DNA of 64,000 bases from Dictyobacter kobayashii (GTDB taxonomy: Bacteria > Chloroflexota > Ktedonobacteria > Ktedonobacterales > Ktedonobacteraceae). Below, in pieces: positions 16,822 through 27,269 of this stretch (its first letter is position 1; the number at the start of each line of letters is the position of its first letter). The stretch is from NCBI RefSeq assembly GCF_003967555.1, contig NZ_BIFS01000002.1:1860001-1924000 (forward strand), in the 5' to 3' direction. The position numbers were made by a program, and so were the translations under genes. Under the pieces are notes generated by a model. That model saw nothing but the letters and a program-made list of their open reading frames with translations. It was not told where the DNA came from and searched no databases.

Positions 16822-17288
16822 TTAAGGAGCTGGTATCAATGCTTTTGCACCTTGATACAAAAATCCTGGAAGGACACCAAGGCTAAATCCAACGGTTCCT
16901 GAAAGAGATAGGCTATTCACACCTAAGGTGAGTTCAGCTAGGGGGCCAAAACCACCAGTTAACAAACCAACAAGAACCGTAGCAGCACCAAGTCCTGCAC
17001 CAACTAGAGCCTGTCTTCGAACCTCATTTACGCTTACATGAGGATTTTCCATTACAGCTACGGCCGCACCTGCTGCGGCACCAGCAAATGCGCCTACAGC
17101 TACTAATGCAATTCCTACAAGTAGAGGGTTATCACCGCCTATATCGGTTTCATTGACAGGATTATTATCAGCATACTCATACGGGTTGGCCTTGAGTGTC
17201 TCCTGCAGCGTCCCGCCAACGGGCGTGCGCTGGGTCCAGCGGCCGAAGATGGGATCGTAGGGGCAGATGTCGAACTTAGTCAGAATAA
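16822..17288 (-). CDS. Rhs orphan cassette F (short core + glycine/alanine-rich payload)
   Basis: The core is short: it begins at TKFDICPYDPIFGRWTQR and reaches the junction NPVNETDIGGDN. The ~105-residue payload (LLVGIALVAVGAFAGAAAG, then VNEVRRQALVGAGLGAATVL and LYQGAKALIPAP) is hydrophobic, with dense GxxxG/AxxxA spacing and no cysteine. There is no start codon in a good context upstream, and the sequence before 17288 loses all similarity to Rhs, so it is a probable silent cassette. It is the first one downstream of the full-length gene. The paired membrane gene is 16529-16717. Confidence 0.7.
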
Positions 17289-17521
17289 CTATATTGTAGC
17301 AATAACCACAGATGGAAACTCGGAGTCGGCAATATTTCGTTATAGCCTTATCTAGCCTACATATCTAACCATCATGTTACCTCTGCTATTAGGCATAGTA
17401 ATCATCAAGTCATGATCACCGAAAAGGAAGGCTACAACAAATATTGTCTGCTCAAATTTGCTCACTATTAAGCAATTCACGACTTAGTAGACATAGCTAA
17501 CAAAAGAGATTATGCTGTATT

Positions 17522-17791
17522 TTACTTTTTTCTATTTATGATAATGGTCGCAACAAGTAATGAAGTGATAGTAAGCAAAATTGCTAAAACTATAACAAAC
17601 TTTGAAACTGGAGGATTATACTGGTTTAAAATCAATCCGATCCCCAATATTACTCCATTAACAATTATAATTAAAGCAATAGCTGTAGAACTTCCTAAAT
17701 TGTCTTGTCTTTTTTTTAGCCGATTGAAGAAAAAAAACGAAAAGACAATGAGAAATACTATCATAGCAGTAATGAATAGAGCAGTATTCAT
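17522..17791 (-). CDS. Three-span membrane protein, candidate immunity for the full-length Rhs
   Basis: ATG 17791 follows GAAAGGTTTCGT, a good ribosome site. The 89-residue product has three hydrophobic segments (ALFITAMIVFLIVFSFFFF; AIALIIIVNGVILGIGLIL; FVIVLAILLTITSLLVATII) with a basic loop (NRLKKRQDN) and a basic end (NRKK). It starts 90 nt after the stop of the full-length Rhs gene, the normal immunity position in Rhs/WapA loci. WapI-type immunity proteins are soluble; a membrane protein fits the hydrophobic payload of this Rhs better. No family recognised. Confidence 0.65.
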   Translation of the reverse strand: MNTALFITAMIVFLIVFSFFFFNRLKKRQDNLGSSTAIALIIIVNGVILGIGLILNQYNPPVSKFVIVLAILLTITSLLVATIIINRKK

Positions 17792-17881
17792 ACGAAACCT
17801 TTCAATAAAGGGTATTAAAAGTACACATGAAATACTCTCAATACCCTCTTTAAAACTACAATTCCTGTGTTAAAATTTAAT

Positions 17882-20800
17882 TTAAGTGCAATCTTTTTGT
17901 AACTGCGACTCAATATACCATATTGCAACAGCTACACCACCAACAATCGCTAATCCAGCGATTAATCCTCCGAAGAAACTCACCCCGGCTCCCAAAGCAG
18001 CAAGTGCACCAGCACCTGCTGCTAAATCGAATGGAGCAGAAAGAAGTCCAACAACCGATGGAGCGAGAGCCATTACTATCTGTGCAACAGATATGCTACC
18101 AACCAATCCATTCACAAGAGAAGAACCCAAACAACTACCTAGAGTAGGTTGTTTGCCATTACCATCAGTCTTATTGACAGGATTATTATCCGCATACTCA
18201 TAGGGGTTGGCCTTCAGCGTCTCCTGCAGGGTGCCACCAACGGGGGTACGCTGGGTCCAGCGGCCGAAGATGGGATCGTAGGAGCGGATGCCGAACTTGG
18301 TGAGGCCGGTGGTGCTGTCGTAGTAGCCTCCGGCATACTGCCAGGGGTTGACCACGCCGCTCTGGACGTTGCTGCCGGAAATGCTGCCGAGGGGATCGTA
18401 ATCGTAGCTGGCCACCAGGTTACCCGCGCTGTCAGTCATGCCCACGATTGAGCCCTGTCCGTTGAAGAGATAGTAGTAGACCTTGCCCGCCGAGGTGCGC
18501 TCGCTGTTAAGCAGACCGCAGCTACAACGGACGTACTCGTAGGTCGTGCCTCCTGTCTTTTCCGTGCTCAGGCCCAGGCCGGTGTAGACCGTGCTGGTCC
18601 CATTGTTGGTGGTGCGCTCCGTCTGGCCGATGCCCGTGTAGCCGTAGCTGTAGCTCTTCGTCGAGCCTGACGCCGTGCCGCTGCCACTCACATCCTGGTT
18701 CGCGTTGTTATAGCTGTGCGTCTGGGCGTAGGAGAGCGCTCCACGACCATCGCTGCCATTGCTGATCGACGTCAGATTCCCATCGGCATCATACGCATAG
18801 GTGGCACTGCCCGAAGTCGGTTGGCCTGCATAGCTGCCGGTGCTGGTCGCCCCCGTCGGCTCGTTGTCCGCGTTATAGTTACTATACGTTGCCACGTTGC
18901 TGGAAGCTCCAGTATACTGCCTGGTCTTCAAGTTCCCGTTGGCGTCGTAGCTCAGGGACCAGTGCTGCACTCCGTTGTTGACATCCGTCAACTGATTGAG
19001 CGTGTCGTACTGGTAGTTCCAGGTCGCGTACTGGGTATAGTTGTTGGCGCTGTGGATCACCGCGCTCTTCATCACCTCCGTAGACCCATTGGAGGAGCCA
19101 TAGTTGTAGGTGTAACCCGTGTAGTTCGTGGTGATACTGGACGTGCCGCACTGGCTCCCGTTCATCTTGCCGCCCTGGTTGCTCACCTGGCGGCCAGCCG
19201 CGTCGTAGCTCATGAGCATGCCGGTACCGTTGGGGTAGATAATGCAGTTCTTGCGGTTCGCGTTATCGTACCCGTAGTTGGTGACGGCGCTTCCTGGATC
19301 GGTCAACGTCGTCATCAGGTTGACTTCGTTGTAGCCGTATTTGGTCAGACCGGTGCCATCATTCAGACTGGTCAGATTCCCGATATTGTCAAAGGTACTG
19401 ACGATGTTGGGACCACCCGGGATCTGCTTGTTGGTCTGCCGATTGAGCACGTCATAGGTGAACGAGGTGGTTCCGGTGGGATCGCTCTGGGTCAGCGTGT
19501 TGCCATCATCGTCGTAGCTATACGTGAACGTGCGGGCCGAGCCGGTTCCCTGGTTGTAGATGGTGCTGAGCACGCGATCGAAGACGTCATAGGTATAGGT
19601 CGTCGTGTTGCCGTTGCCGTCGGTCTCCGTGCTCAAACGACTCAGGGCGTCGTAGGTCATCGTCGTCTTGCCCATGGGAGCAGGCGGCGTGACCGAGGTC
19701 AGATTCCCCTGACCGTCGTAACCGTAGAGGGTGGTATTGCCATTGGCATCCTCACTCCCAGACGGCGTGCCATCCTGGTTGTAGGAATACTGCAGCTTGC
19801 TGCCATTGCTCTTGCTCCCGGTCGTATCGGCCTGAGACAGCAGGTTGCCATAATTGTCGTAGTTATTCGTCTTCACATTGCTCTGCGCATCCGTTGAGGT
19901 GGTGGGCAGATACTGCACATTCTGTTGCTGGCCGCCCGAGAGCGGTGAATAGCTGTATTTGGTCGTGGCCCCGGTAGGATCTTTAACCTGCGAGACCATG
20001 TTGTTGCTACTATTATACTGGAAGCTGGTTGGTCCATCGGATGTGATCGCATCCTGGTAGGTATTAACGTTGTAGGAGGTGGCGTCAAAGGTGCTGCTGG
20101 TGCTATGGCCCAGCGCGTCTTTGGTCGAGGTCACCTGCAGGTTGGCCTGGTACGTATAGGTGGTGGAATGGCTGTTCACGTCTTTCACCACGGTATTGCC
20201 GCTGTTATACGTAAAGGTCATCTGCTTGTTGTTGGCATCGGTGATGGTGGCCACCTGGCCGTTTGAGCCATAGGTGATCGTCGTCGTGCGCCCCAGCGGG
20301 TCCTTGATGGTGAGCAGCTCCGAGTTCCCGTCATAGGTAAAGATGGTCTGCTTGTTGTTGGCATCGGTGATACTGGTCAGGTTCGACTGAGCATCGTACC
20401 CATAGGTGATGGTGCGCGTCTTGCCGCCAACCACGGTATTGTCGACCACCTTCGTCACCTGGTGGTTGCTGTTCTGGGTGGCGCTCACGGTGCGTCCCTG
20501 CGTGTCGGTCGCTCCGGTCCAGTCGCCGTTGTCCAGGTAGCTATATTCGAGCTGGTTGTTATTCTTGTCCAGCACCTCGTAGCGCGTGCCCCACTGGTTG
20601 AACAGCCAGCGCTCGCCGGTCTGGTGGAACTGCAGGGTGTAGACTCCCCCATTCAGGGGCAACAGCGTCGCGTTCAGGCTGGGAGCATCTTTGAAACCGC
20701 CTTTGCCATCGGGGGCGAAGTAGGCCTTGAGGCCCGTTGGCAGATTTAGCGTGATGGCGCCGGTGGTGGAGAGATCATCCAGGTACAGGGAAGCTCCACG

Positions 20801-21393
20801 ACCGGTAGTGAAGTTCCAGTTGGTGCCGTGATCGGCCAGCCACCAGTTAGACTGGCTGTTGTAGTAGCCGCCGATCGTGTTGTTGAGCCCCCGGCCCGAG
20901 ATCTGCAGCTCCACCGTGTGTAGGACCAGGTTGCCGTTGGCGACGTTGACCTTCAGATCCAGGTGATCGGAAAGGGATTTGTCGATAAACGTGTAGAGCG
21001 ACGAGTCGCCCAGGCCGTTGAGTGGTGTGCCGCTGCTGACCGGTGAGGCGGCAGGCGTCGCCATTTTTGCTTGTGTTTTCGGTTTGAATGGAGAGATGTG
21101 CGAACTGGTATCGTGGACGTTCGTGGGAACCGGTACGTTCCGCGTCGGGTTGCGCACCCCGCTATAGGTCGCGGGCAGACTGGTCTGCGGGAGCGCCTCG
21201 TTCGCGGTCGCCGCATAGGCCGAGGGAACGGATGCGACCACGGTGGTCAAGATCGCCCCTGTCGCCAGGCTAAGGACCAGCAAGAGCCGCCAGAGCGATG
21301 ACCAGAATGGTTGAATATTTTTGGCGTGCGAAAGATCATTTGTCGCGGGTGGGGGGGTAATTCAGGCAAAAAGGGCACTGAAAAACGATCCAT
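17882..21393 (-). CDS. Full-length secreted Rhs/YD-repeat protein with hydrophobic toxin-like C-terminus
   Basis: The ~1,170-residue protein resembles WapA/Rhs cell-surface toxins, which deliver a C-terminal payload to neighbouring cells. Adding one base to the G7 run 21351-21357 gives ATG 21393 after AAAAGGATTTCACTCT. The N-terminus then has a basic/aromatic segment (PFWSSLWRLLLVLSLATG) and a Sec signal ending SVPSAYA. Without the repair only a TTG at 21283 is available. About 15-20 YD repeats follow (for example ITYGYDAQSNLTSITDANN), then a two-cysteine core motif (YVRCSCGLL) and the Rhs core end (YDPIFGRWTQRTPVGG, NPVNKTDGNGK). The last 88 residues are variable, with a cysteine near each end (GSCLGSSLVNG and QKDCT) and a glycine-zipper interior. 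The payload is predicted to be membrane-active. Confidence 0.85.
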
Positions 21394-22288
21394 AGAGTGA
21401 AATCCTTTTCTCGTTACACTTATTCAAAAAAATAGCAGCAGAGGGGAGTGCCTCTATCCTCTCAGCACACACGTTGTCGAAATACGGCGCTGCATCTCAC
21501 TGGCACCAGGGCACACAATGAGCTGGCATGCGTACCGCGGTGGAGGCATGCTGCTCCCTGGCTGGTCTCCATTCCTTTTGGACGACCAGCGGCTCCTGGA
21601 TACCGACGTGAATGGTCGACATCCTGTCATTCGCGCAGCAGGGACATTTTTCATAAAACATGCAAAATAAAAGGTGATAAAATATGAAAGCACCAGAACC
21701 AAATCAAGAGAAAGAGTCATAGATTGTCTTTCACTTATTACTGCTTTCTCAAATATAAGGTAAAAAAAGGTACATGTCAATATATAGAAGTAATTCTCTA
21801 ATAATTCTTATCTTACTCTAATATACATAAATAGGTGAGGGCACAATCAGAAGCTCAGTGACCGCAATGAAGGAGAAAAGAGGGTATGAAAAAGATAAGA
21901 ACAGACAGTCACCAGAAAAACGAATGGCTGCCATGTCATGTGTGGTAAACGCATTTCAACGGAAAAACTGTCTGCTTTGGTACGACAGAAAGGATACCGT
22001 CATTGAGCACATTTGAGCTGATACGTGATGTAGCATGCTAATTGCATATCATGTCCAACTTTTGTGTCCGAGGCGGCTACAACGTTTGGTAAATCACAAA
22101 GGGCCTCCCTCTGGAAGAGGCAACGAAGTCAAAATTGTCTGAACCATTTGATAATTGGGAAGGAGCAGAAATCTTTGGTTGGAATATGAAGTTTCTCTAC
22201 GCCTGGAAATAGGAGAGCTAAAAGTACCCAAAAACAAGCGACGGGCTGTGCTCTTAAGACCAAGAGCATCAGCCTGCTGAATCGTTCC
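21394..22288. other. Upstream region of the Rhs gene, no supported gene
   Basis: Open frames on either strand here lack family features and good ribosome sites. A 20-codon frame at about 21885 (MKKIRTDSHQKNEW) follows GGAGAAAAGAGGGT but is too short to judge. A small GCCTC/GAGGC hairpin lies near 22105-22122. The Rhs promoter should be in the first ~150 nt. Confidence 0.4.
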
Positions 22289-23311
22289 TTATTGGAAGGA
22301 TTTGCGACAAAGGAGATGTTGTTTAACTTCACGAAATCCGGCACGTTCGTAAAGGGTTCTCGCTCCCTGTTTGTTTTCGGCGTCTGTAAAGATACGCACT
22401 TTTGCGATTCCCTTGTTCTTAAATGCATGCAACGTTTCTAGAAGGAGGGCGTAAGCGATACCTTTGCGCTTCCAGGCACGTGCAGTCGAAACTTCTCGCA
22501 CGTTCCCAATGCCGTTATTCACTTCACCCAAAACAATGGAAATGGGCTGATCTCTATACCAGGCAATGCGCCATAATTCAGGATCAAACGCTTCTCGGTA
22601 GACATTGCGCTTCAACCAGTCCTGAAAGTCTTCTTCACTTTCGGGGGTATCTTGCATATCGGCTTCCTGGCTCCTGGTGCCAATTCTGGCATCTTTTTCC
22701 ACCTGATAGAGAGCACGATAATCTTCTGCGAGAGCAGGTCGTATCTCAACGCCTTCGGGTAGATCTGAACGCTGTTGCTCTGGAAAAGTTCTCAACTTCA
22801 TATCCGATAAAGTAACTGAGGCGTGATATCCCGCGCGATCAATGAGGTGGCGAGCTTCTTTTTCTGTACTGGAAACGTTTGTCGCGAACATCCAACGATA
22901 CTGAGGCGCTTCTGTCTCCGCTAACTCTCGAATACGCCCCTGAGCCCAGAGAAGGAGCGTTGTGCCAATTCCTTTCCCACGCCATTGAGGCAAGATCCAA
23001 CCAAGATGAAGAAAGACATAGATCTGATTCCCCTCTTCCCAACGCCAGAACACATGTGCATAACCAATCACTTGATCGTCAAGTGTCGCAATCAGCATAT
23101 CTGGCGTATTCACTCCCTGATGTAGATACATCGCTGAAAGTTCTTGCAAGTCAGGTGTATGTTCTCTAGGCGACTCCTCATCTATTTGATCCCACTCTCG
23201 ACATCCCTCATGTACTGCAACCAACGCTGGAATATCTTCTTCTCCTCGAAACCGACGAAAAGCAAGGCCATGGAGATCAGGAATATGAGATACATATCCA
23301 TCATTACGCAT
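22289..23311 (-). CDS. Tandem GNAT N-acetyltransferase
   Basis: The 340-residue protein contains two GNAT folds. The first (~20-175) has the acetyl-CoA motif LPQWRGKGIGTTLLLWAQG; the second (~195-335) has RAWKRKGIAYALLLETLHAF, followed by FTDAENKQGARTLYERAGFR. Such tandem GNATs, including mycothiol-synthase relatives, acetylate small amines or thiols; the substrate cannot be read from sequence. I start it at ATG 23311 (MRNDGYVSHIPDL) because GGAGAAGAG precedes it closely, whereas the frame extends 25 codons upstream without a site. It appears to be a single-gene transcript. Confidence 0.85.
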   Translation of the reverse strand: MRNDGYVSHIPDLHGLAFRRFRGEEDIPALVAVHEGCREWDQIDEESPREHTPDLQELSAMYLHQGVNTPDMLIATLDDQVIGYAHVFWRWEEGNQIYVFLHLGWILPQWRGKGIGTTLLLWAQGRIRELAETEAPQYRWMFATNVSSTEKEARHLIDRAGYHASVTLSDMKLRTFPEQQRSDLPEGVEIRPALAEDYRALYQVEKDARIGTRSQEADMQDTPESEEDFQDWLKRNVYREAFDPELWRIAWYRDQPISIVLGEVNNGIGNVREVSTARAWKRKGIAYALLLETLHAFKNKGIAKVRIFTDAENKQGARTLYERAGFREVKQHLLCRKSFQ

Positions 23312-23404
23312 AAAAATCTCTTCTCCAATGCATATGTTTACTCTTATAATAGCATATGCTGCTGCCCCTATATAGTACTTCATCATGGCTGTTGCGCGAA
23401 GATA

Positions 23405-23500
23405 TGCACTGTTTTTTTAGGATGTTACGTTCTTGACGCAGGATTTCATTCTCGCGTTCGAGGCGACGCAGTTTTTCTTCAAGTTCTTTCAGATGCTATT
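23405..23500 (-). pseudogene. IS3-type OrfA remnant (leucine-zipper end)
   Basis: The minus strand reads LKELEEKLRRLERENEILRQ then ERNILKK, the characteristic coiled-coil end of IS3-family OrfA proteins. No HTH part, OrfB or element ends are visible, so this is a small scar of a lost element between the GNAT and DHFR-like genes. Confidence 0.7.
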
Positions 23501-23530
23501 TTTTTGGAAATGCTTGATTGTTCAGGGATG

Positions 23531-24136
<606 letters not shown>

Positions 24137-24797
24137 GACCGGGTTCCTCCAACATCTGGCGACCATTGGTGCTGATCACGTGTGTTCATCGGTGTTTCCT
24201 TTTACATTAAACTACCTGCAAGTCCCTCTTGCATTCGGCATGACTGATGGAGAGCGTAGATTTTCTTGCAAGTTGCACGTCTATCTATTCTATTGGCAGA
24301 TCAAGAAAAAATCTTCTCCCATCTTGCTCAAATTCTCAGCCCGACGCTTGCCTGGGAAAGATCAGCCGACGCGCCTGACCTGGCTTGACGAAAGCCTCGC
24401 ATGGGTACTGACGAAGTCGCTGTCCTACGAAATTTACAACATGTGCATGCAACAGGCCGCTGACTTTCGCCTTTTTACGGCAGTCTGCGAACTCGATTCC
24501 CATGTTTCGCATCGCTTTCCTACCATTCACCTAAAAATCGTCGAACATTTGTTACGAAACTCTACCAGAATATCATATAATGAAAATTATCCAGTAATGG
24601 GATGGTGGCGTATCAGGCAACCAGTTCTCTTGTCTCGTGAGAGCAAGAGGAAGCTCTTTGATTGATCCTAAACCAACTCATCTGTTCCATTCGAGATACG
24701 CGGAGTTGTCAAGTGGCCTGGAACCCTGAATGGGATGATAGAACTCTTGCCTGCCACGCATACAAAAACGCATGCAAAAAGGAAATCTCTTCGCCAC
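24137..24797. other. Gene-free stretch before the MFS gene
   Basis: Several open frames cross this ~660-bp region on both strands, but none shows a recognised domain or a good ribosome site. I see no repeat or element end. It may contain decayed coding sequence and the MFS promoter. Confidence 0.4.
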
Positions 24798-26039
24798 ATG
24801 AAAGATCTCTCAACCAAATCTGCACGCCTCTCCATCGGATTGTCATTCTACAGTTTTGCTCTTGTTGGCTTGAGCGTTGGTATCGGCGGCGTCATTCTCA
24901 AAAGCCTGAGCATGTATTATCATGTGGGTGATGCCGTGCTGGGTACCTTGTTTTTTGTCTTATACTTGAGCTATTCCCTCTCCTCTTTTTTCTGTGGCCC
25001 GCTGGCCGAACGATTGGGCTTGCGCTGGCTTTTGATCATAGGCACCGCCCTCTTTCTTTTCAGTATGGTGGGCTTTATTCTTCAAGTCCCTTTCGCGCTG
25101 CTGGAGATTTCCTACGTTTGTATGGGCCTGGGTACTGGCATCATTGAGACTGGCTTCAATATTTTTATCAGTGCGCTTCCTCAGCGCACGTCGCTCCTCA
25201 ACTATTTGCATGCCTTCTTTGTGGTGGGCACCATCTTTGGCCCGCTGCTAGCGACAGGCATTCTCGCCCTGCATTGGGGATGGAACATCATCTATGTGGT
25301 GCTGGCCTCTCTCGTCCTGCTGCAACTCGGCGGCACTGTGTTCTTCCTGGGTGTTCCTGCCGCTGAAAAAGGCCCTTCTCAAGAACAGGCTTCGACTCAA
25401 CGCCCTGCCTTTCGGGGAGTGCTCACTCGGCGCCTGGTCTGGCTTAGCGCACTTTTTCTGCTGGTGTATTCAGGCGTGGAAATCTGTGCCGGTAGTTGGG
25501 GATACACCTATCTTGTGGATACCCATGCGTTCGGGTCTCTCGCGGCAGGCTGGATTATCAGTGGCTTTGGCCTTGGCCTGACACTAGGGCGTTTCCTGAT
25601 CCAACCGCTGGCTGAACGCAAAAGGGTCAGCGTGACCACACTCATGTACATATTGATCGGTGGTGCGATCTTAAGCCTGCTGATCACGTGGTTGATACCG
25701 TTTGGCATTCTGACAGGCATTGGCTTCTGTCTTCTCGGCCTCAGCTTAGCCCCCGTTTATCCAATGACCATCGCTCTCGTCCCCAAACTCGTCCCAGAGC
25801 GCCTCGTCCCCAGCGCAATAGGTGTACTTGTGAGTGTGAGCATCAGCGGTCTCTCTGTCTTGCCCTGGCTTGCGGGAATTCTTGCTCAGTTTCAAGGCAT
25901 CTGGACGCTCATGCCGTATCTGCTTCTCCTTGTCCTCATTCTGCTTGCCTTCTGGAGCTATCTGGCCCGAGAAATCGGCGTATTAGCAGTTACACAGAAA
26001 GAGCTGATCATCGCCTCAAAGGAGGATGCCTATAAATAA
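24798..26039 (+). CDS. MFS transporter, 12 transmembrane segments
   Basis: The 413-residue major-facilitator protein has twelve predicted membrane segments, the loop 2-3 signature as FFCGPLAERLGLRWLLIIG (GxLaDrxGrk-like), and a long central loop (PAAEKGPSQEQASTQRPAFR). The sequence around FNIFISALPQRTSLLNYLHA resembles the FucP/sugar-type MFS branch rather than drug efflux, so a sugar or metabolite substrate is possible but uncertain. The start is ATG 24798 (MKDLSTKSARLS), with GGAAA about 14 nt upstream. The 21-codon extension to 24735 has no site. Not obviously linked to its neighbours. Confidence 0.85.
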   Translation: MKDLSTKSARLSIGLSFYSFALVGLSVGIGGVILKSLSMYYHVGDAVLGTLFFVLYLSYSLSSFFCGPLAERLGLRWLLIIGTALFLFSMVGFILQVPFALLEISYVCMGLGTGIIETGFNIFISALPQRTSLLNYLHAFFVVGTIFGPLLATGILALHWGWNIIYVVLASLVLLQLGGTVFFLGVPAAEKGPSQEQASTQRPAFRGVLTRRLVWLSALFLLVYSGVEICAGSWGYTYLVDTHAFGSLAAGWIISGFGLGLTLGRFLIQPLAERKRVSVTTLMYILIGGAILSLLITWLIPFGILTGIGFCLLGLSLAPVYPMTIALVPKLVPERLVPSAIGVLVSVSISGLSVLPWLAGILAQFQGIWTLMPYLLLLVLILLAFWSYLAREIGVLAVTQKELIIASKEDAYK

Positions 26040-26067
26040 ACTTAGAGGGCATGAAGCAAACACCAGA

Positions 26068-26715
26068 TCAACTATGGACTGGCGTGAACAGTTGATCTGG
26101 TGCCAACTGCTGCACCCCGACAACGAAGTGCATGATATCCAGAATCGATCCAGCTACGGTCAGTTCCACGGGAGAATGCGACGATGGCCGTATCGGGGTG
26201 CCTAAGCTTGCTGCTTCACTGGCCCAGGCAGATGTGGCCCATGCCGCGTAGGGAACGAAGGTTGCCGCTCCCCGCCTGGCCGGACGGCGGCGAGCATTCC
26301 CGCTATTGATCGGGGTGACGGCAATCTTCTCGGCATAGGCCGCCACGAGCTTGCTCGCATCCACGGTCAAGACCACCTGCGGGCGGGGACCACAGGCGGC
26401 TCGCTGTCGATTGAGTCGCGCCGGGTCGAGCCAGAAGAAGACGCGGGCATTGATAAGAGCGTACCATTCGGATGGGGAGATGCCGATCAAGCAACTTGCC
26501 AGTGCCGTCGAAGGCATGGGACGCTGATCCCGTAGTTGAACGCCATTCGGTAGTTCGGTATGCGTCAATCGCTGGTGCTTTTCTAATCGTTCCCGGTCCT
26601 CTCCGAGGATGCCTGCGAGGCCCAGAAGGGTGCTGGCGCTGTGCAAGCCGTCGCGCTGGATCGCAGGCCAATTGGCGGCTTCAGCCATATGGTAGAGAGA
26701 GGTAAGCTGAATCAT
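26068..26715 (-). CDS. DUF7002-family protein
   Basis: The ~215-residue protein opens MIQLTSLYHMAEAANWPAIQ and has QLRDQRPMPSTALASCL, PSEWYALINARVFFWLD and VVLTVDASKLVAAY. This pattern (LYHM, then RDQRPM, then EWYxLLNxRVFFW) matches DUF7002 proteins. Their N-terminal LYH segment resembles ADP-ribosyltransferase-like folds such as DarT/DUF4433, but activity is unproven. The likely start is ATG 26715; a TTG at 26742 would overlap the stop of the upstream HxlR gene. It probably shares a transcript with HxlR. Confidence 0.7.
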   Translation of the reverse strand: MIQLTSLYHMAEAANWPAIQRDGLHSASTLLGLAGILGEDRERLEKHQRLTHTELPNGVQLRDQRPMPSTALASCLIGISPSEWYALINARVFFWLDPARLNRQRAACGPRPQVVLTVDASKLVAAYAEKIAVTPINSGNARRRPARRGAATFVPYAAWATSAWASEAASLGTPIRPSSHSPVELTVAGSILDIMHFVVGVQQLAPDQLFTPVHS

Positions 26716-26738
26716 TTCTCTGTATTGTCTTTCTGGCC

Positions 26739-27119
26739 TCAAGATAATTTTTCTTGCAGAGCAACGTCGTGTGATTCTAAGCGTGATCGAATCTCCTGTT
26801 CATGCGTTTCTCCCCAGGTCGCGATGGCTGCGATCACTGGTTCGAGCGTCTTGCCAAAGATGGAGAGCGTGTACTCGACTTTGGGAGGAACAACAGGATA
26901 TACCTTTCGCGTAATCAGCCCATCCGCTTCCAATTCACGTAACTGCTGTGTGAGCATCTTATCGGTAATATCGGGTAACATCCTTTTAAACTGACCAAAC
27001 CGCATAGTCTGGTAGCGATACAATTTCCATAAAATACGTGGCTTCCACTTTCCAGCCATTAATGCCAATCCAGCATCGACTGGACATTGAAAGAAGCGAT
27101 CTTCTAGCTGTGTTCCCAT
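26739..27119 (-). CDS. HxlR-family winged-helix regulator
   Basis: The 126-residue protein contains the HxlR core: CPVDAGLALMAGKWKPRILW, then FGQFKRMLPDITDKMLTQQL, RELEADGLITRKVYPVVPPK and VEYTLSIFGKTLEPVI. These small dimeric winged-helix regulators often sense thiols, aldehydes or quinones and control a neighbouring, frequently divergent, gene. Here the membrane-protein gene at 27270 diverges with a 150-bp gap, the most likely target. ATG 27119 is a clear start. Confidence 0.9.
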   Translation of the reverse strand: MGTQLEDRFFQCPVDAGLALMAGKWKPRILWKLYRYQTMRFGQFKRMLPDITDKMLTQQLRELEADGLITRKVYPVVPPKVEYTLSIFGKTLEPVIAAIATWGETHEQEIRSRLESHDVALQEKLS

Positions 27120-27269
27120 ACTTTCCTCCAGGATAGTATCTACCTTTTTTGTGCGTTCTTGTGTTAAAGATAGCGCACTGGTATGCTTGCGTCAAGCCGG
27201 CTGATAATCGGCTATCACAGGAACGCGAGGGAATCATTCGTCCTTGCCGTCCTGAAAGGATTGAGAGGA

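Noticed and set aside
18716..19897. Long 393-codon open frame on the plus strand
   Set aside because: It is antisense to the YD-repeat region; its valine/arginine-rich composition is the complement of the repeats and it has no ribosome site.
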